Shown one piece after another: positions 32,943 to 41,509 of a stretch of 64,000 bases of DNA. A program made the position numbers and the translations under genes. The stretch is taken from assembly GCF_026625725.1 (NCBI RefSeq), contig NZ_CP113060.1:558001-622000 (forward strand). Direction: 5' to 3'. Every line of letters begins with the position of its first letter. Positions within the stretch are counted from its first letter, which is position 1. The notes under the pieces are model-generated. The model made no database searches and had not been told where the DNA came from. It worked only from the letters and a program-made list of their open reading frames with translations. This DNA is from Pseudomonas sp. SL4(2022) (GTDB lineage Bacteria > Pseudomonadota > Gammaproteobacteria > Pseudomonadales > Pseudomonadaceae).

Positions 32943-33572
32943 CTAGCGCAGCTCGCTGAAAGCCAGCTTCACCCCTAGTCCTACCAGCACCGCCCCCATC
33001 ATGCGATCAAACCAGTGGCCCAGCCGCGCAAACCCGGCACGCACCCGCTGGTGACTGAACAACTGAGCCACCATGCAAAACCACAGCGCCGTAGCCACCG
33101 CCAGATAAACCCCATAACCCGCCTGCACCGGCAGCGGCGTGTGCGGATTGATCACGACGGTAAACAGCGACAGGAAGAACAGCGTGGCCTTGGGGTTCAG
33201 CCCATTGGTCACAAAGCCCGCAACAAAGGCGGCACGCGGCGAGCGCTCGCCTTCATCCAGGCTCAACTCGGCATCGCTCGGGCTTGCCGGTTTGGCCCGC
33301 AATGCGCGAATGCCGATGTACAGCAGATAAGCCGCCGCCAGCCACTTCAGGGCGTTAAACAACACAATCGACTGCGACACGATCAAGCCGATACCCAACA
33401 GCGAATAGGCCACATGGATGAAAATTCCGCAGCCCACACCAAGCGCACTGAAGATGCCGGCGCGCCGCCCGTGCGCCACACTCTCACGCACCACAATCGC
33501 GAAATCAGGGCCAGGGCTGGCCACGGCCAGCAGGTGGATCAGGGCCACAGCTAAAAACTCGGTCCAGTACAT
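32943..33572 (-). CDS. LysE/RhtB-family amino-acid exporter
   Basis: This is a 209-residue inner-membrane protein with five to six hydrophobic segments. It has the LysE/RhtB N-terminal pattern L-A-V-A-S-P-G-P-D-F-A-I-V-V and the G-L-N-P-K-A-T-L-F-F-L-S-L-F motif of helix 4. The family exports amino acids such as lysine, threonine, homoserine or leucine. The substrate here cannot be told from sequence. It is a single gene, convergent with smpB and divergent from the dehydrogenase gene (82 bases apart). Confidence 0.88.
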   Translation of the reverse strand: MYWTEFLAVALIHLLAVASPGPDFAIVVRESVAHGRRAGIFSALGVGCGIFIHVAYSLLGIGLIVSQSIVLFNALKWLAAAYLLYIGIRALRAKPASPSDAELSLDEGERSPRAAFVAGFVTNGLNPKATLFFLSLFTVVINPHTPLPVQAGYGVYLAVATALWFCMVAQLFSHQRVRAGFARLGHWFDRMMGAVLVGLGVKLAFSELR

Positions 33573-33654
33573 GGGGCAGCTCCGCGACGTCGAAATGATT
33601 CTGTTAGGCTCGCCACCTTACTCCCCGCCCAAACCCGCAGGATAGATACAGCTG

Positions 33655-34620
33655 ATGAGTAACAGTCACCGCGCGGTCTTTCTCGACCACCGTTCACTCG
33701 ACCTAGGCGACCTTGATTTATCCAGCCTGAGCGCCTGCTTTAATGGCCTGCTGCTGTATCCGCACAGCACACAGGCGCAAACCATCGAACGTCTGCAAGG
33801 CGCACAGGTAGCGATCAGCAACAAGGTACCGCTGGATGCCGAGGTGTTTGCCGCATGCCCGGAGCTGAAGCTAGTTTTGGTGGCCGCCACTGGCACCAAC
33901 CCGATTGATCTGGCCGCCGCCCGCGCCCATGGCGTCAGTGTGTGCAATTGCCAGGGTTACGGCACGCCCTCGGTGGCGCAACACACCCTGATGCTGCTAT
34001 TGGCGCTGGCCACACGCCTGCCCGATTACCAGCAGGACGTTCGCGCCGGCCGCTGGCAACAGGCACAGCAGTTCTGCCTGCTCGATTACCCTATCGTCGA
34101 ACTGCACGGCAAAACCCTCGGCCTGCTCGGCCATGGCGAACTGGGTGGTGCAGTCGCCAAACTGGCCGAGGCCTTTGGCATGCGCGTGCTGCTCGGCCAG
34201 CTGCCTGGCCGCCCTCCTCGCGCCGACCGCGTGCCGCTGGATGAACTGCTGCCCCAGGTCGATGCCCTGACCCTGCATTGCCCACTGAACGACCATACCC
34301 GCAACCTGATCGGCGCCCGTGAACTGCACCTGATGAAACCCACCGCTTTCCTGATCAATACCGCCCGCGGCGGCCTGATCAACGAGCACGCTCTGGCTGA
34401 GGCACTGCGCGCCGGCCACCTGGGCGGCGCAGCCACCGATGTACTAACCCAGGAGCCGCCAAAAGACGGTAACGTCCTGCTCGCTGCCGACATTCCACGT
34501 TTGATCATCACCCCGCACAGCGCCTGGGGCAGCCGTGAGGCAAGGCAACGGATCGTCGGTCAACTCAGTGAAAACGCTTTGTCCTTCTTCAACGGCACGC
34601 CCATGCGCGTTGTCAGCTAA
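33655..34620 (+). CDS. D-2-hydroxyacid dehydrogenase (glycerate/hydroxypyruvate type)
   Basis: This is a 321-residue NAD(P)-dependent D-isomer-specific 2-hydroxyacid dehydrogenase. It has the nucleotide loop [10 protein letters not shown] (about residue 157), the catalytic Arg in N-T-A-R-G-G-L-I-N (about 242), the Glu in D-V-L-T-Q-E-P-P and the His in I-I-T-P-H-S-A-W-G. The overall pattern is closest to HprA-type glycerate dehydrogenases that reduce hydroxypyruvate, but related enzymes act on glyoxylate or phenylpyruvate, so the substrate is tentative. rsmC begins 28 bases after its stop. Confidence 0.88.
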   Translation: MSNSHRAVFLDHRSLDLGDLDLSSLSACFNGLLLYPHSTQAQTIERLQGAQVAISNKVPLDAEVFAACPELKLVLVAATGTNPIDLAAARAHGVSVCNCQGYGTPSVAQHTLMLLLALATRLPDYQQDVRAGRWQQAQQFCLLDYPIVELHGKTLGLLGHGELGGAVAKLAEAFGMRVLLGQLPGRPPRADRVPLDELLPQVDALTLHCPLNDHTRNLIGARELHLMKPTAFLINTARGGLINEHALAEALRAGHLGGAATDVLTQEPPKDGNVLLAADIPRLIITPHSAWGSREARQRIVGQLSENALSFFNGTPMRVVS

Positions 34621-34648
34621 GCTACGCGACTTTTTTCAAGGAGCGCTT

Positions 34649-35647
34649 ATGGACCCGCGAAGCGAAGTACTGCTGCGCCAGCCCGATCTATTCAACGGCC
34701 CGCTGCTGCTTGCCGGCTTGCCGGCGGATGACTTGCTCGGTCAACTCCCCGAGGCCCACGGCTGGAGCTGGCATGCCGGCGAACACGCATTGCTGGACGC
34801 CCGCTTCAGCACTCGCTGCCACTTTGACACCCAGCCCGGCGAACGCGAATTCCAGGCAGCCGTGCTGTTTCTGCCGAAATCCCGCGAGCTGACCGAATAC
34901 CTACTCAATGCCCTGGCGGCGCGCCTGAATGGCCGCGAACTGTTTCTGGTCGGTGAAAAGCGTGCCGGCATTGAGCGCGCCGCCAAGCAGCTGGCTAACT
35001 TCGGCCAAGCACGCAAGCTCGACAGCGCGCGGCACTGCCAGCTCTGGCAGGTACGAGTTGAGCACGCACCCGCCACGCCGGATCTGCACAGTTTGGCGCA
35101 ACGCTACGAACTGGCCCTGGCCGACGGTCCACTGCAGGTACTCAGCCTGCCAGGCGTATTCAGCCATGGCCGCCTGGACGTTGGCAGCGCGCTGCTGCTT
35201 GAGCATCTCGATGGCTTGCCAAGTGGACATATTCTGGATTTCGGCTGTGGCGCCGGCGTACTCGGCGCGGCGCTGAAACGCCGCTACCCGGACAGCCAGA
35301 TCACCCTGCTGGACGTGGACGCCTTCGCCGTCGAAAGCAGCCGTCTGACCCTTGCCGCCAATAGCCTGCAGGCTGACGTGATCAATGGCGACGGCATTGA
35401 TGCCGCGCCCACGGGGTTGAGTGCGATCCTCAGCAACCCGCCCTTTCACCAAGGCGTGCACACTCACTACCAGGCCACCGAACACCTGCTGCGCCAGGCC
35501 AGCCTGCACCTGGCCAGCAAAGGCGAATTGCGCCTGGTGGCTAACAGCTTTCTTAGATACCCACCGCTGATCGAACAGCACCTCGGCCCCTGCCAGACGC
35601 TGGCCGACGCCAAGGGATTCCGCATCTACCAAGCCCGCAAAAGCTAA
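34649..35647 (+). CDS. rsmC: 16S rRNA (guanine1207-N2)-methyltransferase
   Basis: RsmC methylates G1207 of 16S rRNA in the assembled 30S. The 332-residue protein has a degenerate N-terminal methyltransferase-like half and an active C-terminal half with the SAM loop [12 protein letters not shown] (about residue 200) and the catalytic N-P-P-F-H-Q-G motif (about 265). The ATG at 34649 has AAGGAG upstream and gives [11 protein letters not shown]; the longer frame from 34535 runs through the dehydrogenase gene and is rejected. Confidence 0.93.
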   Translation: MDPRSEVLLRQPDLFNGPLLLAGLPADDLLGQLPEAHGWSWHAGEHALLDARFSTRCHFDTQPGEREFQAAVLFLPKSRELTEYLLNALAARLNGRELFLVGEKRAGIERAAKQLANFGQARKLDSARHCQLWQVRVEHAPATPDLHSLAQRYELALADGPLQVLSLPGVFSHGRLDVGSALLLEHLDGLPSGHILDFGCGAGVLGAALKRRYPDSQITLLDVDAFAVESSRLTLAANSLQADVINGDGIDAAPTGLSAILSNPPFHQGVHTHYQATEHLLRQASLHLASKGELRLVANSFLRYPPLIEQHLGPCQTLADAKGFRIYQARKS

Positions 35648-35694
35648 ACGGGACTTGCCCTATCACGGATGCGCGGGCAAAATGCGCGCGTCCT

Positions 35695-35880
35695 AGGGGA
35701 GTAGTCTCCCGCGAGCGCCAGCTCGCCCGGCACGCGTCAACACACTTGCTCAGCAGAGCATGGCGCGTGCGACCCAAGGCCCACTCAGAGGGGCCTGCGG
35801 TTTGACAAGACCTATGACACGCACACCTTACCCGGGGCGGGAAGGCTGTACGTGTCATAGCCATGTCGACCCGCCCCTTT
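35695..35880 (+). promoter_or_regulatory. yybP-ykoY (Mn2+) riboswitch
   Basis: The leader of the UPF0016 gene begins with AGGGGAGTAG (35695-35704), the hallmark 5' segment of the yybP-ykoY manganese riboswitch, and carries the 3' segment CTTACCCGGGGCGGGAAGG (about 35827-35845). The 3' arm lies within a perfect 10-bp stem (35812-35821 with 35851-35860). An alternative perfect 8-bp stem GGGGCGGG/CCCGCCCC (35834-35841 with 35870-35877) cannot form with the inner part of that arm at the same time, so it is a good candidate expression platform just before the AGGAAAG ribosome site. Confidence 0.88.
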
Positions 35881-35891
35881 AGGAAAGCCTG

Positions 35892-36476
35892 ATGCTCGAA
35901 TCCCTGTTTGTCCCCACCTTTATCGTTGCCCTCGCCGAAATTGGCGACAAGACCCAACTGCTGGCCTTGCTGCTGGCTGCGCGTTTTCGCAAACCCTGGC
36001 CCATCATCTGGGGCATTGTCGTCGCGACCCTGGCCAACCACTTTGCCGCCGGCGCGATCGGCAACTGGGTTGCCAGCTTCTTTTCCCCGGCCACCTTGAG
36101 CTGGATCCTCGCCGCCAGCTTTGTCGCCGTGGCCCTATGGACCCTGATTCCCGACAAACTGGACGACGACGAAAGTTCCAGTTTCAAACGCTACGGCCCA
36201 TTTTTGACCACGCTGATTGCCTTCTTCCTGGCGGAAATGGGCGACAAAACCCAGGTGGCCACGGTGATGCTCGCGGCGCAGTACCCACATTTCATTCTGG
36301 TGGTCATCGGCACCACGCTGGGCATGCTGATCGCCAACGTCCCTGTGGTTCTGGCGGGAAATTTTGCCGCCGAGCGCCTGCCACTGACCCTGATTCGTCG
36401 GCTGGCCGCCTGCGCCTTTGCTGCGCTGGCCGTCTATGCGGGGTTTCAGGCGTTGAAATTCAGCGGATTAATTTGA
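35892..36476 (+). CDS. UPF0016/TMEM165 family manganese exporter
   Basis: This is a 194-residue membrane protein with six predicted helices in two homologous halves, each carrying the family motif: A-E-I-G-D-K-T-Q at residues 15-22 and A-E-M-G-D-K-T-Q about 115-122. UPF0016 (GDT1/TMEM165, MneA) proteins move Mn2+ and/or Ca2+ in exchange for protons; bacterial members export Mn2+. The Mn2+-responsive riboswitch in its leader strongly supports manganese as the physiological signal. It is a monocistronic gene with a clear AGGAAAG site. Confidence 0.93.
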   Translation: MLESLFVPTFIVALAEIGDKTQLLALLLAARFRKPWPIIWGIVVATLANHFAAGAIGNWVASFFSPATLSWILAASFVAVALWTLIPDKLDDDESSSFKRYGPFLTTLIAFFLAEMGDKTQVATVMLAAQYPHFILVVIGTTLGMLIANVPVVLAGNFAAERLPLTLIRRLAACAFAALAVYAGFQALKFSGLI

Positions 36477-36580
36477 CATCGCTTTGACGCCATATCGCTG
36501 GCGTTTCGGCCAATACCCCAGTTCGCTGGCGGCTGTACAGTGCGCAACATCCTGCTCACTCAGCCGTCAGGGAGATACGC

Positions 36581-37024
36581 ATGTCACTGGATGATCGGAA
36601 AAGGCTTGTTCGCCATCATATTGACCTGTCGTGGAACAAGGGCCGTACCGCGCTCGCCGAGCAAATGCACAGCCCGGACTTTCTCTACAAAAGCTCATTC
36701 ATCGGTCGACCGCTGTCCAGCGCCGCCTTCGCCCAAATGGTGCAGGACATCCGCCATGCCATGCCGGACCTGCAAGTGGTGATCGAGGAGTGCATCGCCG
36801 AGGGCAATAAGGTAGTGACCTGGAGCACCCTGATTGGCACCATCGAGAAGCCCGCGCTAGGTTATCCACCCAGCGACAAGGTGCTGAGCATCTCTGCCAT
36901 GGCATTTTGGACGCTTACACCGAGCAATGAAATCCAGGAAATCTGCACCATGTTCGACATGGAAAGCTTCCGCGCACAACTCGGTTTGGCCAGCCAACCC
37001 TTTGCAGACAAGGCGCTACCCTGA
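36581..37024 (+). CDS. SnoaL-like ester-cyclase family protein
   Basis: This is a 147-residue soluble protein of the SnoaL-like/NTF2 fold. It starts M-S-L-D-D-R-K-R-L and has a helix-rich first half, the block Q-M-V-Q-D-I-R-H-A-M-P-D-L with V-I-E-E-C-I-A-E-G-N-K-V-V-T-W, and a C-terminal W-T-L-T-P-S-N-E-I-Q-E segment. Members include polyketide cyclases and many uncharacterised single-domain proteins, so no reaction can be assigned. A GGGAGAT site precedes the ATG. It stands alone between the manganese exporter and an M48 peptidase. Confidence 0.75.
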   Translation: MSLDDRKRLVRHHIDLSWNKGRTALAEQMHSPDFLYKSSFIGRPLSSAAFAQMVQDIRHAMPDLQVVIEECIAEGNKVVTWSTLIGTIEKPALGYPPSDKVLSISAMAFWTLTPSNEIQEICTMFDMESFRAQLGLASQPFADKALP

Positions 37025-37040
37025 ACCTTCAAGCGAGACA

Positions 37041-37067
37041 AAAAACACCCCCATCGGGGGCGTTTTC
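37041..37067. terminator. terminator between SnoaL-like and M48 genes
   Basis: CCCCC-ATC-GGGGG extends outward to AAAACA and CGTTTT, with one mismatch in the stem. It lies between convergent genes. Confidence 0.85.
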
Positions 37068-37078
37068 CTTAACGCAAG

Positions 37079-37891
37079 TTAGCGCGCCTGTTCATACAGC
37101 GGCATGACCTTGGGAATCGCCGCCTGCAATGCTGCAATCCGGCTGCTGGAAGACGGGTGCGTACTCATGAATTCAGGCGGCGCACCTTCGCTGGCAGCAG
37201 CCATCTTCTGCCACAAGCTGACGGCAGCATTGGGGCTGTAACCAGCCCGTGCAGCCAACTCCAGACCAATCAGATCAGCTTCGTTCTCATTGCCACGGCT
37301 ATTGGGTAGCGTCAGACCATACGTCACCGCAGCATCCGCCAGGGCCATGGTATCGGAACCCAGGCCGAGCAAAGCACCCGCCCCCTGCTTCGTCAGCTCT
37401 ATACCATAGGCCTTGGACATCGCCTCGCGGCCGTGTTCGCGCAGCGCATGAGCTATTTCATGCCCCATGATTGCGGCAATCTCATCGTCGCTGAGCTTTA
37501 GCTTCTCGATGATCCCGCTGTAAAAAATGATCTTGCCGCCCGGGCCACAGTTGGCATTTAGCTCAGGACTTCGGATCAGGTTGACTTCCCACTGCCACTG
37601 CGCGGCGTCAGGACGGAACAGCGGCGCCTGAGCGATCAGCCGGTCAGCAATGGTGCGCAGACGTTTGGCGTTTTTACTGGTCTTATCCAGCGCGCCCTGA
37701 CTCGACGCTGCGCTCAACGTCTGCTGATAGGACTGCGCATACATCTGGTTGACTTCTTGGGTCGACAACATGCTGAACATGTACTGCTTGCGCTCGACAC
37801 CCACAGCGCCACCGCTGGTGGTATTAACAGCCTGACAGGCTGTCAGCAGGCCACAGAGCCCGAAACTGGCCAGGCGAATTAGAGTGTTCAT
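37079..37891 (-). CDS. M48-family metallopeptidase lipoprotein
   Basis: This is a 270-residue secreted lipoprotein with signal peptide and lipobox L-L-T-A-C (Cys about residue 19). The zinc site H-E-I-A-H lies at about 144-148, and the third-ligand motif N-E-N-E-A-D about 55 residues later. The arrangement resembles E. coli LoiP/YcaL and BepA-like envelope proteases, which act in outer-membrane quality control. It lacks the TPR tail of BepA. The final segment S-T-H-P-S-S-S-S-R-I contains the conserved H-P-x-x-x-x-R motif. It is divergent from the chemoreceptor gene. Confidence 0.9.
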   Translation of the reverse strand: MNTLIRLASFGLCGLLTACQAVNTTSGGAVGVERKQYMFSMLSTQEVNQMYAQSYQQTLSAASSQGALDKTSKNAKRLRTIADRLIAQAPLFRPDAAQWQWEVNLIRSPELNANCGPGGKIIFYSGIIEKLKLSDDEIAAIMGHEIAHALREHGREAMSKAYGIELTKQGAGALLGLGSDTMALADAAVTYGLTLPNSRGNENEADLIGLELAARAGYSPNAAVSLWQKMAAASEGAPPEFMSTHPSSSSRIAALQAAIPKVMPLYEQAR

Positions 37892-38002
37892 GTCAGTTCT
37901 CCTTCACGACAGCGTCGTATGCTAGGCCGCGCAGTGGCGCAACACAACCCGAGCGACTTGCACGATATCCAGCACGGCGCTTAGCTAATTGAAGATACCG
38001 AC

Positions 38003-38030
38003 TAATGCTTTGTGATTGGACGGCCGATAC
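38003..38030 (+). promoter_or_regulatory. FliA (sigma-28) type promoter candidate
   Basis: TAAT (38003-38006), a 16-base spacer and GCCGATAC (38023-38030) resemble the flagellar sigma consensus TAAA-N15-GCCGATAA. It lies 38 bases before a chemoreceptor gene, the class of gene this sigma factor usually serves. Confidence 0.5.
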
Positions 38031-38068
38031 ACCAAGGACAGGTGCAACCTATGCGTTGAGGAGTCCCT

Positions 38069-40207
38069 ATGCGCTTCAAGTCAATCCAGTTTTCTGTCGT
38101 AACCCTGGCAGGCGCCAGTATTCTTGCGGTAGTGGTCGCACTGGTGCTGTATGCCTTGTTCGCCGGCGCTCGAACCCAGAGCCTGGTTCAGGAACGCACA
38201 CAGAGCCTTTTGGAAGAGGTTATCGATCAACGCCTGGTCGCCCTGGCCGAAGCCCAGGTAGGCGAGCTGCAGCGCCAGTTCGAACACCCCATGATCGTTG
38301 CCAAGGCCCTGGCCACCCTAAACAGTCGCATGGGCACCAACAGTGACGGTACGACCGCCCTCAGCCTGAGCCGGGATGAGTTGAGCAACCTGGTCGGCGA
38401 GTACCTTAGGGCCAACCCCGAGCTGCTCGACTTCTACATTGGCTGGGAAGCCAACGCCTTCGACCAGGACGATGACTTGTATGCCGGCCAGAAGGAAAAT
38501 GGCTATGACAGCAGCGGACGTTTCATGCCCTGGTGGTATCGCGACGGAGACCAACTGAAGCGGGAAGCGCTCACGGCCGAGCAAATGGAAAGTGAAAAAC
38601 TGCTGCCAACAGGCGTACGCGAAGGGGAATACTACCTATGCACCAAGGCCAGCAAACAACCCTGCGTGATTGACCCAGCCTCCTTCGACTTCGGCGGTAA
38701 GCAAGTGCTGGTGGCATCATTTAACGCACCAATTGTGGTCAATGGGCAATTCAAGGGCGTTGTGGGTAACGACCTAGCCCTCGACTTTATCCAGAGCCTG
38801 CTCAATACCGCCAAGAGCAAACTCTACGCAGGCGCTGGCGAACTGGCACTTGTCGCAGCCAACGGCACCCTCATTGCAGCCACCAAAGATGCCAGCCTGA
38901 TTGGCAAACCAGCCAGCAACTTGCTGGACAATGACCTGCTCACGCAACTCAAACAAAGCAGCACCGAACAACCCATCAATCGACTCGACGAAGAACGTCA
39001 GGTATTTCAGTTACTCCTGCCGTTCAAAGTAGCGGGCACCTCGACCCGCTGGACGCTGGCTATAGAGCTGCCGACCAGCGCAGTTTTTGCCGACCTGAAC
39101 AAGCTGCAGAACGGCCTCGCGGAACAGGCCGAAGAAGACACACTGGGCATGACTCTGGTGGGCTTGCTCGTTGCAGGCGCAGGCCTGCTGGTGATCTGGT
39201 TTGTTGGTTATGGCATCGCCCACCCCTTGCGGCAGATGGTGGTGATGCTGGATGACATCGCCCAGGGCGACGGCGACCTGACCAAACGCCTGCAAGTCGA
39301 CCGAACGGATGAGCTTGGACAGATAGCCAATGGCTTCAATACCTTCCTCAACAAACTGCAGAATATGATCAGCAACGTGGTCAGTTCAGTACAGAAGGTC
39401 AGCGACTCCTCCGAATACACCGCCGACATCGCCATCCGTACCAACCAGGGTGTCCAGAAGCAAATGGCGGAAATCGAGTTGGTCGCCACTGCGGTGCATG
39501 AGATGACGGCTACCGCTCAGGACGTCGCACGCAACGCCACCCATGCCGCAGAAGCGGCCAACAACGCCGACCAATCAGCAAATCAGGGCAAGCAGACGGT
39601 GCAACTCACGGCCGATGCAATTGCAGCTCTTGCTCAGGAAATCGGCCGGGCGGTGAACGTGGTACAGACGCTGGCCAAGGACAGCGAAAACATCAACGCC
39701 ATTCTGGTGGCTATCCGCGGGATTGCCGAGCAAACCAACCTGCTCGCCCTCAACGCAGCTATTGAGGCCGCACGCGCCGGCGAACAGGGGCGAGGCTTTG
39801 CCGTGGTCGCCGATGAGGTGCGCAACCTGGCGCAGAAGACGCAACAAGCCACCGAAGAAATTCAGGCCATGATCCAACAGCTGCAGCAAGGTACGCGTGA
39901 TGTGGTCAAGGTCATGGAAGACAGCCAGAGCAAAACCCAGATAAGCGTGCAACAGGCCAGCCAGGCAGCCATAGCACTGGATGCAATCACACAAGCGGTA
40001 TCGGTGATCAACGACATGAACACGCAGATTGCCAGCGCCGCCGAAGAGCAAAGCGCCGTGGCTGAGGATATCAACCGCAATGTCACCAACATCGGACAGG
40101 TGGCCAATGAGGTCGCCGGTGGTGCTGATGAAGCCAGTCAGGCCAGCGCCGAATTGACCAAACTGGCCGAGCAGCAGCGCCGTCTGATCAATCAGTTCAG
40201 AGTCTGA
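38069..40207 (+). CDS. methyl-accepting chemotaxis protein with dCache sensor
   Basis: This is a 712-residue chemoreceptor. It has a first membrane segment (residues 10-32), a large periplasmic region of about 320 residues with dCache-type features ([17 protein letters not shown] and G-V-V-G-N-D), a second membrane segment (about 355-380), a HAMP domain and a signalling domain with the [19 protein letters not shown] hairpin tip. It has no C-terminal CheR-tethering pentapeptide (the end is R-L-I-N-Q-F-R-V). The two Cys in the sensor ([10 protein letters not shown]) may form a disulphide. The ligand is unknown. A FliA-like promoter lies upstream. Confidence 0.93.
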   Translation: MRFKSIQFSVVTLAGASILAVVVALVLYALFAGARTQSLVQERTQSLLEEVIDQRLVALAEAQVGELQRQFEHPMIVAKALATLNSRMGTNSDGTTALSLSRDELSNLVGEYLRANPELLDFYIGWEANAFDQDDDLYAGQKENGYDSSGRFMPWWYRDGDQLKREALTAEQMESEKLLPTGVREGEYYLCTKASKQPCVIDPASFDFGGKQVLVASFNAPIVVNGQFKGVVGNDLALDFIQSLLNTAKSKLYAGAGELALVAANGTLIAATKDASLIGKPASNLLDNDLLTQLKQSSTEQPINRLDEERQVFQLLLPFKVAGTSTRWTLAIELPTSAVFADLNKLQNGLAEQAEEDTLGMTLVGLLVAGAGLLVIWFVGYGIAHPLRQMVVMLDDIAQGDGDLTKRLQVDRTDELGQIANGFNTFLNKLQNMISNVVSSVQKVSDSSEYTADIAIRTNQGVQKQMAEIELVATAVHEMTATAQDVARNATHAAEAANNADQSANQGKQTVQLTADAIAALAQEIGRAVNVVQTLAKDSENINAILVAIRGIAEQTNLLALNAAIEAARAGEQGRGFAVVADEVRNLAQKTQQATEEIQAMIQQLQQGTRDVVKVMEDSQSKTQISVQQASQAAIALDAITQAVSVINDMNTQIASAAEEQSAVAEDINRNVTNIGQVANEVAGGADEASQASAELTKLAEQQRRLINQFRV

Positions 40208-40223
40208 TCAGGCATAGAAGAAC

Positions 40224-40257
40224 AGGGCGGACAACTGAGCAAATCGCCCTTTCTCTT
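40224..40257 (+). terminator. terminator after the chemoreceptor gene
   Basis: AGGGCG (40224-40229) pairs with CGCCCT (40245-40250), followed by TTTCTCTT. The loop is 15 bases, so it is of moderate strength. Confidence 0.6.
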
Positions 40258-40270
40258 CAAAGAAGGCAAT

Positions 40271-40891
40271 TTATGCAGGCGTGAGGCACTCCGGCGCATC
40301 CAGTTTTGGATCGTTGACCAAATTGGCCAACACCCGCTCACGCAACTGGGGCTGTGGACTGGCCAGCAATGCCAAAGCCTCGGCCGGCGAAGTAGCGGAG
40401 TCCAGCCAGGCGGCCTGCGCGGCCTCATTAAGCATCAGCGGTCGGCGCTGACTGGCCGCTGCCTGCGTCACCACAGCCACGCTCAGGTAGACATGCCCTT
40501 CGACCGGATATGCTTCCCACAGGGCAGCAAAGTGCAGCAACGGCACCCCGTCACCACTCAACCAATACGGCCGTTTGCGCGCCGCTCCCCGCCATTCATA
40601 AAAACCATTGGCCGGCAGCAAGCCGCGACGCAGGCGAAACGCCTCACGAAACATCGGCTGTTCGGATAGAGTCTCGGCACGCGCCTGGGCCGGGGTCTTG
40701 GTCAGGTCCGTCAACCAAGGTGGCGTCAGCCCCCAACGTGCGCGCGTCAACTGCCGCTCGCCCTCGACGCTGCGCAACAACAACACCTGACTGTTGGGCG
40801 AAATGCTCCAGTGCGGTAACTGATCAGCAGGAAAACCGGGAATCGCCGCAAAGGCAGGCGTCCAACGGAACAGGGCGTAACGTCCACACAT
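40271..40891 (-). CDS. SRAP (HMCES/YedK) domain protein, variant active site
   Basis: SRAP proteins crosslink to abasic sites in single-stranded DNA through Cys2 and shield them. The 206-residue protein has the M-C-G-R start (Cys2), the R-W-G-L-T-P-P-W block, A-R-A-E-T and N-G-F-Y-E-W with the conserved Glu. Two positions usually conserved differ: the Asn before A-R-A-E-T is Gln, and the His of the H-x-R-M-P motif is replaced (S-Q-R-R-P). Cys2 and Glu remain, so crosslinking may persist, but reversal may be altered. It is a lone gene, with no SOS box found by eye. Confidence 0.88.
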   Translation of the reverse strand: MCGRYALFRWTPAFAAIPGFPADQLPHWSISPNSQVLLLRSVEGERQLTRARWGLTPPWLTDLTKTPAQARAETLSEQPMFREAFRLRRGLLPANGFYEWRGAARKRPYWLSGDGVPLLHFAALWEAYPVEGHVYLSVAVVTQAAASQRRPLMLNEAAQAAWLDSATSPAEALALLASPQPQLRERVLANLVNDPKLDAPECLTPA

Positions 40892-40936
40892 GGGAAACTC
40901 GACAACACTTCAAGGAAAGGACCGCAAGGCAGGCGT

Positions 40937-41197
40937 TCAACAGAGCAAAGTACCCTGAATACTCTCCGGCTCATCACCGGGCAGCGGCAGCGCGGCATTG
41001 TACGCGGCGATTAACTGTTGTGCGCTGTGCGCCTGCGCGTCTTCTACCAATACGCCGAGCAGTCCGCATGCCGGCAACTCGCCCACAGCGCCTGTGAGAT
41101 GCTGCCCGGTCAGGTAGGCGTCAATGCCCTCACTGGCCAACATACTCAGCAGCAACTCACCTTCCATCAGGTCCCGCGGCTCATAAATACGCTGCAT
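40937..41197 (-). CDS. DUF2007 domain protein
   Basis: This is an 86-residue protein with the DUF2007 pattern [20 protein letters not shown] followed by a G-I-D-A-Y-L-T-G turn and a G-V-L-V-E-D-A-Q-A-H-S-A strand-helix. The fold is a small PII-like ferredoxin domain, and the function is unknown. Its ATG shares one base with the stop of the cysteine-rich gene upstream (TGATG), so the two are translated together. Confidence 0.85.
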   Translation of the reverse strand: MQRIYEPRDLMEGELLLSMLASEGIDAYLTGQHLTGAVGELPACGLLGVLVEDAQAHSAQQLIAAYNAALPLPGDEPESIQGTLLC

Positions 41198-41379
41198 CAG
41201 TCATTCTCCCCGCGCACATCCAGGTTCCAATCCTGACCATCAGTCTGCAGCGAAAACACGATAGGCCGGCAGCACACCGGACAATCTTCAATGTACTGCT
41301 GATCACCCGCTGACAGATCAAGCAGCGCTTCCACCTGCTCGCCACAATAAGGGCACTGATAGCCCTCGCTTTCCAGCAT
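41197..41379 (-). CDS. CPXCG-motif cysteine-rich protein
   Basis: This is a 60-residue protein with two Cys pairs, C-P-Y-C-G at residues 9-13 and C-P-V-C-C about residue 34, a probable zinc ribbon. It belongs to the CPXCG-motif family of unknown function found beside DUF2007 genes in Pseudomonas. The acidic C-terminus ends G-E-N-D. Coupling with the next gene (one-base overlap) suggests that the two proteins act together. Confidence 0.88.
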   Translation of the reverse strand: MLESEGYQCPYCGEQVEALLDLSAGDQQYIEDCPVCCRPIVFSLQTDGQDWNLDVRGEND

Positions 41380-41509
41380 CGCAGTCTCCTTGTGACTTGG
41401 GCGTATAATTACCGGTCTATAGCTGGCCCTGCAGTCGAACAGCGGTATTGCTGTGCCGCATCAGCGGGGCCATAAGCACTTCCGCCGCCACCTACAACAA
41501 GAGAGCATG

